7,410 nt of DNA from Desulfovibrio sp. (GCA_031275955.1 JAISNZ010000248.1:1-7410), one strand, 5' to 3'; positions 1-6,516 are shown, counted from the stretch's first letter. Numbers and translations: made by a program. Notes: generated by a model not told the origin, from the letters alone.

Positions 1-300
1 CTGCCGTTTGATTGCTTGTCCACTGTTTTCTCGCTCCCCATTCCTTTTTTAGAGAAGAGAAAAGAAAGAGCCGCTCCCCCGCGGAGGAATCCACGGGGTG
101 CGGAATGCTTTCAGCGTAAACATCCGGAATCCGCCGGGGCGCGACGAAGGGGACATTTCACGCCTGAAATGCCCGCGGGGGTTTGCCCGCAAATCCTTGC
201 CGCAAAGCGCGCCCGGGCGGTCTTCATCCGCCGTGAAAGGCGCAGCCAAGCGCAATCCGGGATACTATGCGCTCGCCCCGGCGCGGTCAAGGTGAAAAGC
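1..300. other. GC-rich upstream region without a supportable gene
   Basis: I find no recognisable protein here on either strand. The best small candidate is a GTG-started frame at 98-295 (65 codons) with GGAGGAA at 83-89 eight bases upstream. Its product is rich in Arg, Ser, Pro and Gly, resembles no family I know, and looks like chance coding in GC-rich DNA. The region contains a perfect 7-base-pair inverted repeat, CATTTCA (154-160) and TGAAATG (165-171) around a 4-base loop, followed by a GCGGG/CCCGC pair at 175-190. No hairpin with a T run marks the end of an upstream gene. The regulator of the operon, if adjacent, must lie to the left of the window. Confidence 0.5.
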
Positions 301-314
301 AGACTTTGGGCATT

Positions 315-324
315 TGATTAATCA
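315..324. promoter_or_regulatory. Candidate operator, perfect palindrome TGATTAATCA
   Basis: TGATTAATCA is a perfect 10-base palindrome centred about 56 bases upstream of the predicted transcription start, where an activator, or the distal half of a looping repressor, could bind. A copy with one mismatch lies 63 bases downstream (378-387). It does not match FNR or CRP half-site spacing. The cognate regulator is not in the window, so this is inferred only from symmetry, repetition and position. Confidence 0.4.
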
Positions 325-340
325 GTATATATATTTTTTA

Positions 341-369
341 TTGACTAATTTTTATTTTTCTCATAAAAT
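341..369 (+). promoter_or_regulatory. Sigma70-type promoter for the operon
   Basis: TTGACT (341-346) and TAAAAT (364-369) are separated by exactly 17 bases, and each hexamer differs from the sigma70 consensus at one position. The hexamers sit in an AT-rich island (about 311-410) that contrasts with the GC-rich flanks, and a T/A-rich stretch at 325-340 could act as an UP element. Transcription would start near 376 and give a leader of about 93 bases before the TTG start at 469. It is the only convincing promoter I found, so it probably drives the kinase relic, tctCBA and perhaps the genes downstream. Confidence 0.7.
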
Positions 370-377
370 AATCTCAC

Positions 378-387
378 TGAGTAATCA
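378..387. promoter_or_regulatory. Candidate operator, near-palindrome TGAGTAATCA
   Basis: This differs at one base from the palindrome at 315-324 and covers the start of the predicted transcript, a typical repressor position. The centre-to-centre distance of 63 bases is six turns of B-DNA, so a protein on both sites would face the same side of the helix. A further TAATCA half-site lies at 397-402, 15 bases downstream. The function is inferred. Confidence 0.35.
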
Positions 388-411
388 TACATAAGATAAT
401 CACAAAATTTT

Positions 412-433
412 CGCCGGATCTTCCCGTCCGGCG
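412..433 (+). promoter_or_regulatory. Leader RNA hairpin
   Basis: CGCCGGA (412-418) and TCCGGCG (427-433) form a perfect 7-base-pair stem with an 8-base loop in the predicted 5' leader. AATTTT (406-411) can also pair with AAAATT (441-446) to extend it past a 7-base bulge. The hairpin ends 23 bases before the ribosome binding site at 457-461. It has no following U run, so it is not a classical attenuator. It could protect the mRNA 5' end or modulate translation. Confidence 0.35.
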
Positions 434-468
434 GTTTCGGAAAATTCACCAGAGGCGGAGGACGGCCC

Positions 469-1179
469 TTGACAGAAGAAACCGGAAAGCCCGATTCGCC
501 CTGTCCCGTTCCGGCGGAGTTTATCCGCAACAGGAAGGAACTGGTTCGCGGCACCCATGCGGTCTTGCGCGGGCATCTTCTGGATATTCTTGACGCCGGC
601 CTGGCCCGGGCGGTGCCCGAGGCAGGCACGCGACGCGCGGCGCGGCGGGAGGGGCGCTTTCTCCTCATTGACGGCCAGACCTACAACCTCGGTTCCTATG
701 AGCGGGTGCTTGTCCTCGGTGTGGGCAAGGGATCCCTTCCCATTGCCGTGGCCCTGGAGGGCATTTTGGGGGAGTCCCTTACGGAAGGCTTGGTGGTGGT
801 GAAAAAGGGCGAGACGCGCAAGCTCGGCCGTATCCGCGTCCTGGAGGGAGGACACCCCCTGCCCGATGCCTCCAGCATCCGCGCGGGACAAACTCTGCTT
901 GCCCTGCTGGAGGGCTGCGCGGAAAGGGATTTAGTGCTCGCGCCTGTAACCGGCGGAGCCACGTCCTTGGCCACCATCCCCCAGCCCGGTCTGGATCTGG
1001 CCGTCCTGCGGCGGACGCACGCCCTTCTTCTGCAAAGCGGCGCGGACATTCGGGAAATGAATATCGTGCGCAGGCATTTGTGCAGGCTCAAGGGGGGAAG
1101 GTTTGTCCTGGCGGGGCGGCCCGCGGATAAAGGCGGTTTCCACAGACACCCTTCACCACCTCAGAGGAGGCTCCCATGA
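469..1179 (+). pseudogene. Truncated type-2 glycerate kinase (DUF4147/MOFRL family)
   Basis: The intact family phosphorylates D-glycerate to 2-phosphoglycerate in the cytoplasm and is usually about 420-450 residues; this frame has 236. The N-terminal DUF4147 features are clear: GVGKGS at residues 84-89 (the Lys is probably the active-site Lys), EGGHPLPDASS at 126-136, TGGATSL at 161-167 where SGGGSAL is usual, and SGADIREMN followed by KGGR at 190-211. After about residue 219 similarity stops and 17 unrelated residues end at a TGA that overlaps the tctC ATG. The SD-VxGDD segment and the whole C-terminal MOFRL domain are missing and do not appear elsewhere in the window. The start is TTG with GGAGG at 457-461, seven bases upstream. 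Expression signals look intact, so this is either an internal-deletion pseudogene kept as a translated leader for tctC or, less likely, a functional half-protein. Loss of the C-terminal domain should abolish kinase activity. Confidence 0.75.
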
Positions 1180-2150
1180 AAACACTCTTCACCCTGCTCC
1201 CCGCATTTCTGTGCGCTCTTCTGGCAGCTTTCCCTCTGGCCCGCGTTGCGTCCGCGGCGGGCTATCCCGAAAGGGAGATCCGTCTGATTATTCCTTGGAA
1301 TCCCGGGGGAAACAACGACCTGATGGCCCGCGTTCTCCAACCGGTACTGGAGAGGCAGGGAATAAAAATCGTTGTGGAAAACATCCCCGGCGGCAGCACA
1401 ACCATCGGCCTCGGACAGGTGGCCACGGCCAAGCCCGACGGCTATACCCTGGCCTTTGCCACCAGCGCCATCCTCTCCCTCATCGCCGAAGGGAACGTGC
1501 CGCTGAAAGTGGAACAATTCACCAATCTGACCTGTATCTCGGAAGACATCTTCCTGCTGCTCGTCCCCAAAAACAGCCCGTTCGCCAAGCTCAAGGATTT
1601 TATGGAGCATGTGCGCAAAAATCCTGACAAGGTCACCATCGGCGTGCCCGGCGCAAGCACGCTGAACAATCTGATGGCCGTTGCCACCGGCCACGCCCTT
1701 GGCTCCAGCATCCGCAATGTGCCCTATACCGGCGGCTCCCGCGTTGTGGCGGAACTTCTGGGCAGCCAGGTGGACGCCGGGGTGCTGAAGCCCGCGGAAG
1801 CGTTACAGGCGATGCAGGGCGGCGCCATCGCCATCGGAAGCTATTCCCTGGAGAGATTCCCCCTGTTCCCGGATGTCCCCACTTTTCAGGAACTCGGCTA
1901 TGAGATCTTCCCCTATGGCCAGCCCATCCAGATGTCCTACGCCGTGGGTCCGGCCCACCTGCCCGCCGAGATCAAGGACACGCTGATCAAGGCCTTCACG
2001 GAAGCGGTGCAAAGCCCGGAATTCAAAAAATTCTGCGAGGAAAACGCCATCATCATCAATCCGGTTTCCGGCGAAAAGCTTGACGCCCAGGTCAATGCGG
2101 TAACAGATGCCTTGCGGGCCGTGCACAAAGCATTGGCGGAGAAAAAATAG
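1176..2150 (+). CDS. tctC: TTT-family periplasmic solute-binding protein (TctC/Bug)
   Basis: This is the extracytoplasmic receptor of a tripartite tricarboxylate transporter; it binds a carboxylate in the periplasm and delivers it to TctAB. It has 324 residues, the normal family length. Residues 1-27 are a Sec signal peptide: MK, a hydrophobic core, then ASA before the likely cleavage site at 27/28. Cys13 does not sit in a lipobox, so the protein should be soluble. The mature N-terminus YPEREIRLIIPWNPGGNND (30-48) is the family hallmark, followed by ENIPGGSTTIG (68-78) and AKPDGYTLAF (85-94). VPYTGGSRVVAELLGSQVD (182-200) and FPDVPTFQELGYE (231-243) are also typical. The start is fixed by GAGGAGG at 1164-1170, five bases before ATG. 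It overlaps the kinase relic by four bases, so translation may be coupled. The ligand cannot be predicted; citrate, tartrate and other diacids are all known for the family. Confidence 0.95.
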   Translation: MKTLFTLLPAFLCALLAAFPLARVASAAGYPEREIRLIIPWNPGGNNDLMARVLQPVLERQGIKIVVENIPGGSTTIGLGQVATAKPDGYTLAFATSAILSLIAEGNVPLKVEQFTNLTCISEDIFLLLVPKNSPFAKLKDFMEHVRKNPDKVTIGVPGASTLNNLMAVATGHALGSSIRNVPYTGGSRVVAELLGSQVDAGVLKPAEALQAMQGGAIAIGSYSLERFPLFPDVPTFQELGYEIFPYGQPIQMSYAVGPAHLPAEIKDTLIKAFTEAVQSPEFKKFCEENAIIINPVSGEKLDAQVNAVTDALRAVHKALAEKK

Positions 2151-2221
2151 GGCGCTTTCACTGTGAAACTGCTCTCAATCTGCACAACTTGAAACGAATG
2201 GCGCGGATTTGCTGGAACATC

Positions 2222-2246
2222 CCCGCCATTCCGCCATGGCGGCGGG
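2222..2246 (+). promoter_or_regulatory. Intercistronic hairpin between tctC and tctB
   Basis: CCGCCATGGCGG (2231-2242) is a perfect 12-base palindrome, and CCCGCC (2222-2227) can alternatively pair with GGCGGG (2241-2246). It lies in the 163-base spacer after tctC with no T run. It probably stabilises the 3' end of the tctC message so that the binding protein is made in excess over the membrane subunits, as in other binding-protein operons. The structure is seen; the role is inferred. Confidence 0.4.
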
Positions 2247-2313
2247 ATGAGCAGCCGGAACGCTTGCGCAATGAATCAGAATCGCTTTCTCTTTGTCTTC
2301 CGGGAGGTATGCC

Positions 2314-2811
2314 ATGCACTCCTTACGGTTCGCTTCCGTCTGCCTCATCACCGCTCTTCTTCTTGTCCTGGCCGTCTTCCTCTTTGAACCGACGAGGCAA
2401 CTTGTGGCCCACTACAGGGGCAACTCGCTGGGGCCAGGCGTTCTTCCCGCCGTCTGCCTCGGCGGCGTCAGCCTCCTCAGCATCTATATCTTTTTTCTGG
2501 AATTGCGGCTTTTTCTGCGTTCGCGCTCCCAAGGGGAAGCCGCGGATCGGGAGCCCCAGACGGGTCTTCCGATCCGCGGCTTCCTCAGCAGGAGTATCGC
2601 CGCCCTGGCCCTGCTCTGGCTCTATATCCTGCTCTGGCAAATGACCTATTTTGTGCCCGCCACCATTTTCTTCGCCGTTTGCCTGAGCGTCAGCGCCCTG
2701 TCCCCCGGCGAGCGGACGAGAAGGCGTCTCGCCGGCATCATCGCCGTGCTGAGTCTTTTCAGCATCATCGTATGGTGGATTTTCGGCTCATTGTTGAAAG
2801 TGCATCTCTGA
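2314..2811 (+). CDS. tctB: TTT-family small membrane subunit (TctB)
   Basis: This is the small integral inner-membrane subunit of the tripartite tricarboxylate transporter; it partners TctA and is needed for transport, though its exact role is poorly defined. It has 165 residues, typical for TctB. Hydrophobic segments lie at about 5-24, 42-68, 92-109, 111-130 and 138-158, giving four or five membrane passes. GNSLGPGVLPAVCLGG (36-51) matches the GPGxxP signature before the second helix, and the charged loop around 69-90 should be cytoplasmic or periplasmic. I chose ATG 2314 because GGGAGG (2302-2307) sits six bases upstream. A TTG at 2293 would add seven residues without a comparable binding site, and the ATG at 2309 is out of frame. 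TctB sequences diverge fast, so the call rests on size, topology and its place between tctC and tctA. Confidence 0.9.
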   Translation: MHSLRFASVCLITALLLVLAVFLFEPTRQLVAHYRGNSLGPGVLPAVCLGGVSLLSIYIFFLELRLFLRSRSQGEAADREPQTGLPIRGFLSRSIAALALLWLYILLWQMTYFVPATIFFAVCLSVSALSPGERTRRRLAGIIAVLSLFSIIVWWIFGSLLKVHL

Positions 2812-2871
2812 TGAACCCCGGAGACGAGGCGTTTTCCCGGAAAGACACGACGCGACCGAAGAGGAATCCCC

Positions 2872-4380
2872 ATGGAAATGCTTTTGCCCATGCTTTTTTC
2901 CGTTCTGACGGACCCGGCGATCCTGCTGTGTATCTTCATCGGCGTCATTCTCGGATTTATTTTCGGAGCCCTGCCGGGGCTGACCGCCACTTTGGGAGTC
3001 GCCCTGCTGACGCCCCTGACCTTTCCCCTGCCGCCCGAACAGGCCATTGCCATGATGAGCGCCCTGTACTGCGGCTCCATGACCGGGGGCGCCATCCCGG
3101 CGATTCTGCTGAAAATTCCCGGAACGCCCTCAGCTGTCTGCACCACCCTTGACGGGTATCCCATGGCCCAGAGGGGAGAAGCCCTGCGGGCCTACGGCTG
3201 GGCCTTGAGCGCCTCGGTCTGCGGCGGCCTGGTTTCCTGGCTGTGCCTTGCGACCATAGCGCCATTTCTGGCCCGCCTGGCCCTGCGCATCGGCCCGGCC
3301 GAATACGCCATGCTTGCCCTGATGGGCATGACGGTCATTGCCTCCATCACGCCGGGGCGCGTCCTCAAGGGGCTTGCCGGCGCCCTCATCGGCATCGGTC
3401 TGTCCGTGGTCGGTTTTGACCAGATTACCGGCGAAGGGCGCTGGATCTTTCAGAGCATCGCCTTGAGCGGGGGAGTCTCCGTCATGCCCGCTCTCATAGG
3501 CTTCCTCGTCATTCCTGAACTAATCAGCACTCTCAGCCTGAAGGCGCAGCGGATCAACACCAAGGTTGACCTGCGCGCGATTCTCCCTCCTCTTGCCGCC
3601 GTGCTGCGGCAGAAATGGAACTATCTGCGCTCCGCCCTCATCGGCGTTGGAGTCGGCCTTGTGCCGGCCTTGGGCGGGAATGTGGCCGCCTTCATTTCCT
3701 ATGATCAGGCAAAGCGTTTCGACCCTCGGGGAAAGAACTACGGCCAAGGCGAGCCGGGCGGCATCATTGCCTCCGAAGCGTCCAACAACGGCGTTACCGG
3801 CGGGGCGCTCATCCCTCTCCTGACCCTCGGCATTCCGGGCGATTCCGTAACGGCCATGCTTCTGGGCGGCCTGATGATCCACGGCATCCAGCCCGGCCCG
3901 CGTCTGTTTGAGACCAGCGGCCCAGCCGTTTGGACTATTATCGCCGCTCTGCTCGTGGCCAATGTCGTCTTGGCCCTGGTCGGGTTTTTGGGTATCGGCG
4001 GATTTTTGCAAGCTCTACGCGTGCCGAAGTTCCTGCTGTCCCCCTGCCTCCTGATTTTGACCGTTATCGGCACCTATGCCCTTTCCGGGCAGATCTTTGA
4101 CGTCATTCTCATGCTTGTCCTCGGAGGTTTCGGCTTTCTCTGCCTTTTAGCCGAATTTCCCGTCTATCCCATCGTCATCGGCATCATTCTCGGTCCTCTG
4201 CTGGAAGCGGAACTCCGGCGAGCCCTGGTCATCAGCGGCGGAGACTGGAGTATCTTCGTCACCCGGCCTGTTTCCGCGATTTTCCTGATCATGACCATCC
4301 TGGCCCTGGTCGTTCCGACGCTCATCGCCCGCTGGAAACACAGGCGCGGGGAACCGCGGGAGAAGCCGTCCCGCCATTGA
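2872..4380 (+). CDS. tctA: TTT-family large permease subunit (TctA)
   Basis: This is the large channel-forming inner-membrane subunit that moves the carboxylate delivered by TctC into the cytoplasm, driven by an ion gradient. It has 502 residues, the standard length, and many hydrophobic segments. The two internally related halves each carry the family signature. The first half has GALPGLTATLG (32-42) and YCGSMTGGAIPAILLKIPGTP (66-86). The second has GLVPALGGNVAAFISY (262-277) and EASNNGVTGGALIP followed by LLTLGIPGD (302-324). The order tctC-tctB-tctA is the classic TTT arrangement, and 60 bases separate it from tctB. The start is ATG 2872 with GAGGA at 2861-2865. No frameshift or missing motif is seen, so the transporter should be functional. 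Confidence 0.96.
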   Translation: MEMLLPMLFSVLTDPAILLCIFIGVILGFIFGALPGLTATLGVALLTPLTFPLPPEQAIAMMSALYCGSMTGGAIPAILLKIPGTPSAVCTTLDGYPMAQRGEALRAYGWALSASVCGGLVSWLCLATIAPFLARLALRIGPAEYAMLALMGMTVIASITPGRVLKGLAGALIGIGLSVVGFDQITGEGRWIFQSIALSGGVSVMPALIGFLVIPELISTLSLKAQRINTKVDLRAILPPLAAVLRQKWNYLRSALIGVGVGLVPALGGNVAAFISYDQAKRFDPRGKNYGQGEPGGIIASEASNNGVTGGALIPLLTLGIPGDSVTAMLLGGLMIHGIQPGPRLFETSGPAVWTIIAALLVANVVLALVGFLGIGGFLQALRVPKFLLSPCLLILTVIGTYALSGQIFDVILMLVLGGFGFLCLLAEFPVYPIVIGIILGPLLEAELRRALVISGGDWSIFVTRPVSAIFLIMTILALVVPTLIARWKHRRGEPREKPSRH

Positions 4381-4411
4381 TGGGGCGGGCTTGCGCCTCG
4401 CCTGACAGAAC

Positions 4412-4550
4412 GGCGCGAAGATTTTGGCGCCGGAGTGAGCCGAAACCCGTTCCTTTCGGCGGAGTGATCTTCCCGGCATCAGGTTGCCGCCCGCCGCCGG
4501 AACGACTGGCATAAGGAATCGGGGCCGCGCCCCGCAGAGGGAGTTCCCTC
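4412..4550 (+). promoter_or_regulatory. Hairpin-rich spacer between tctA and the hydratase gene
   Basis: The 200-base gap (4381-4580) contains four short inverted repeats. These are GGCGC/GCGCC (4412-4416, 4427-4431), GCCGAAA/TTTCGGC (4439-4445, 4454-4460, perfect 7-base-pair stem), GGGGC/GCCCC (4521-4525, 4529-4533) and GAGGGA/TCCCTC (4537-4542, 4545-4550). None is followed by a T run, and I see no promoter hexamers. It may tune mRNA decay or readthrough between the uptake and catabolic genes; some structure is expected by chance at this G+C content. Confidence 0.25.
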
Positions 4551-4580
4551 CATCACGATGTAGCATCAAGCGAGGAGAGT

Positions 4581-5363
4581 ATGCTGACGGAACACGAGTG
4601 CCGCGAGATCGCCGAATCCCTTCTGCAGGCGGAAAAGACCCGCATTCCCATTCTCCAGCCCAGCCACAGCTATCCGCAAATGGAAATTGGCGACGCCTAT
4701 CGGATTCAGGATTTTTGGGCCGAGGGCAGAATCGCCCGGGGGGCGAGCGTTGTGGGGCATAAAATCGGATTGACCTCCCGGGCCATGCAAATGGCTTCGC
4801 GGATAACGGAGCCCGATTACGGCCGCATCCTGGATGACGCCTTTTTCCGGGACGGGGCGCGCATCGCCGCCGGAACTTTTCTCAAACCCCGCCTGGAAGT
4901 GGAATTGGCCTTCATCATGGGAGAGGATCTCGCCGGCCCCCGGGTCCAGATTTATGACGTCATGCGGGCGGCGGAATTTATCGTGCCCGCTCTGGAAGTG
5001 ATCGACTATCGGACGCGGGTGCCGCGCGACATTGTGGATACGATTGCCGACAATGCCGCCTTTGGCGCCATTGTTGTGGGCGGCCGTCCTGTGCGGCCCT
5101 GGGATGTGGACATCCGTTGGGTGGGGGCGACCCTGTCCAAAAACGGCGTCATTGAGGAAAGCGGCGTTTCCGCCGCCGTCATGGGGCACCCGGCAGCGGG
5201 TCTGGCCTGGCTGGTGAGAAAACTCCACGCCGTGGGCGCAAAATTGGAAAAGGGGCAGATCGTACTGGCCGGATCCTTCACCCGGCCTGTGGACATCCAG
5301 TCCGGCGACGTAATTCAGGTCAATTACGGCCAGCTTGGCGCCATCGGCGTTTCCTTCGCCTGA
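4581..5363 (+). CDS. hpaH: 2-oxo-hept-4-ene-1,7-dioate hydratase-like (HpaH family)
   Basis: HpaH adds water to a 2-oxo-enoate diacid in a metal-dependent reaction, the penultimate step of homoprotocatechuate degradation; MhpD-type 2-keto-4-pentenoate hydratases are close relatives. The 260 residues cover the whole fumarylacetoacetate hydrolase-like fold. From recall, E. coli HpaH shares the same blocks: GHKIGLTSRAMQ (59-70), ITEPDYGRILDD (75-86), PRLEVELAF (103-111), VPALEVID (135-142), DNAA (157-160), GGRP (167-170), NGVIEESG (188-195) and GSFTRP (231-236). Glu106, Glu108 and Glu139 are the expected metal ligands. It is about six residues shorter than E. coli HpaH around the segment after VID. 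The start is ATG 4581 with GAGGAG at 4572-4577. The HpaI-type aldolase downstream would take its product. Other Hpa-pathway enzymes are absent, so the true substrate may be another 2-oxo-enoate or a 2-oxo-3-deoxy acid. Confidence 0.88.
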   Translation: MLTEHECREIAESLLQAEKTRIPILQPSHSYPQMEIGDAYRIQDFWAEGRIARGASVVGHKIGLTSRAMQMASRITEPDYGRILDDAFFRDGARIAAGTFLKPRLEVELAFIMGEDLAGPRVQIYDVMRAAEFIVPALEVIDYRTRVPRDIVDTIADNAAFGAIVVGGRPVRPWDVDIRWVGATLSKNGVIEESGVSAAVMGHPAAGLAWLVRKLHAVGAKLEKGQIVLAGSFTRPVDIQSGDVIQVNYGQLGAIGVSFA

Positions 5364-5506
5364 GCAATCTCAGAATGAAAGGGCTCAGGCTGAAACGCGG
5401 GCGGAGGCCAGCCGTGAAGGAGCAAACGCAATTCCTCATTCCTTTGTTCCGGGAGATAATCCGGAGAAGGGTTTCGCCAGGGTTTTCCCGAAGGGCAGGA
5501 AAGACG

Positions 5507-5575
5507 ATGGTGAATTTTTTTGAAAACTATAACGAAATGGCAGGAGAATATGAAAAGCGTTGTTCTCTATATTGA
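5507..5575 (+). other. Possible 22-codon leader ORF overlapping the dehydrogenase start
   Basis: ATG 5507 follows AGGAAAG (5497-5503), a good ribosome binding site, and opens a 22-residue frame (MVNFFENYNEMAGEYEKRCSLY) that stops at 5575, inside the dehydrogenase gene. Ribosomes leaving it could reinitiate at ATG 5550, so it may couple translation. Alternatively it is the surviving start of an older gene replaced by the AT-rich dehydrogenase. The peptide itself resembles nothing I know. Confidence 0.25.
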
Positions 5576-6509
5576 CAAAATCAGCGAACCAATGGAAGAA
5601 CTGGCAATCAAAAGTTTCCCTGACACTTTACAGTTGAAATTTCTTTATCCAAAAAATGGACAAAAGGGAAGTCTGACAGAGGCTCACTATATACTGGACA
5701 CACATGCTCAAGTAACAAAAGATACTATTGATGCCTCTCCAAATTTAAAAATGATCCAGCGTACAGGAGTTGGATATGATAACGTTGACGTTGAATATGC
5801 AGCGAGTAAAAATATTCCCGTTTCTGTCACGCTGGGAACAAATGCAAGTTCCGTCGCAGAGCTTGTTGTCTTGTATATGCTTACGCTGTTTCGCAATATT
5901 ATAATTTTGGATCGACAATCCAAGGAAGGTATATGGGATAATTGGAAGTATCGCCACAAGAGTTTTGAATTATTCGGAAAGACGGTTGGAATCATCGGCG
6001 GTGGTTTTATTGGAAGAGAGGTGATGAAACGCCTCAAACCTTTTGGCGTCAGCCTCGTCTACCACGATGTAAATCGCCTGAGCCCGCAGTTGGAGGAGGA
6101 ATTGGGCGTTGAATATCGAGAAAAGAATGCATTGCTTGTCTTGTCGGACGTCGTTTCCCTCCATGTGCCCTGGAGTGAAAACAACCGCTGGCTCATTGGA
6201 ACGGACGAGCTTGCCTTGATGAAAAAAACGGCGATTCTGATCAATACATCTAGAGGCCCTGTCGTAAACCAAAATGCTCTTGTTGATGCCATTAGAAGAG
6301 GAAGTATTGCCGGAGCAGGACTTGATGTTTTTGATCCAGAACCATTTCATAAGGATTCAGATATTTTGAAATTTGACAACATAATTACAACTCCTCATGT
6401 TGGAGCTGCGACTAAAGACAATTTTTCCAGGGCATATGTTTTTTGCGCAAAAAATATTCTCAATATGGAACAAGGGATCAAGGCAGAAAATATTGTTAAT
6501 ATGACATGA
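5550..6509 (+). CDS. D-isomer-specific 2-hydroxyacid dehydrogenase, NAD-dependent
   Basis: Members of this family (phosphoglycerate dehydrogenase, hydroxypyruvate/glyoxylate reductase, D-lactate dehydrogenase) interconvert 2-oxoacids and D-2-hydroxyacids in the cytoplasm. The 319 residues are full length. A substrate domain with QRTGVGYDNVD (70-80) is followed by the Rossmann motif GGGFIG (150-155). Asp173 at the end of the second strand (VYHDVN) favours NAD over NADP. The catalytic triad is complete: Arg235 in NTSRGPVVN, Glu264 in DVFDPEP and His283 in TTPHVGA. I chose ATG 5550 with AGGAG at 5542-5546; TTG 5520 would add ten residues without a clear binding site. G+C is far below the neighbours (21/60 at 5881-5940, 20/60 at 6361-6420) except in the middle (32/60 at 6061-6120), which suggests horizontal acquisition or a mosaic. 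Its stop overlaps the ribosome binding site of the aldolase gene. Substrate unknown; hydroxypyruvate, pyruvate or another oxoacid of this pathway are possible. Confidence 0.9.
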   Translation: MKSVVLYIDKISEPMEELAIKSFPDTLQLKFLYPKNGQKGSLTEAHYILDTHAQVTKDTIDASPNLKMIQRTGVGYDNVDVEYAASKNIPVSVTLGTNASSVAELVVLYMLTLFRNIIILDRQSKEGIWDNWKYRHKSFELFGKTVGIIGGGFIGREVMKRLKPFGVSLVYHDVNRLSPQLEEELGVEYREKNALLVLSDVVSLHVPWSENNRWLIGTDELALMKKTAILINTSRGPVVNQNALVDAIRRGSIAGAGLDVFDPEPFHKDSDILKFDNIITTPHVGAATKDNFSRAYVFCAKNILNMEQGIKAENIVNMT

Positions 6510-6516
6510 GGAACAT

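Noticed and set aside
98..295. 65-codon GTG-started ORF with a GGAGGAA site
   Set aside because: The composition (Arg, Ser, Pro, Gly) and lack of any recognisable motif fit a chance frame in GC-rich DNA; the binding site alone is too weak a case.
16..321. 101-codon ORF at the left end
   Set aside because: No ribosome binding site, very Arg-rich, and it overlaps the AT-rich promoter island; it looks like chance coding.
315..324. FNR- or CRP-type site
   Set aside because: The spacing is TGA-N4-TCA, not the TGA-N6-TCA of those regulators.
2189..2644. 151-codon + strand ORF overlapping tctB
   Set aside because: It is a shifted-frame shadow of tctB, Ser/Pro-rich and without a ribosome binding site.
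4566..5228. 220-codon minus-strand ORF opposite the hydratase
   Set aside because: It is the antisense shadow of a strongly supported gene, caused by high G+C codon bias.
5375..5575. 66-codon ORF between the hydratase and dehydrogenase genes
   Set aside because: The start at 5375 has no binding site and the product is a low-information basic peptide; only the inner ATG at 5507 merits attention.
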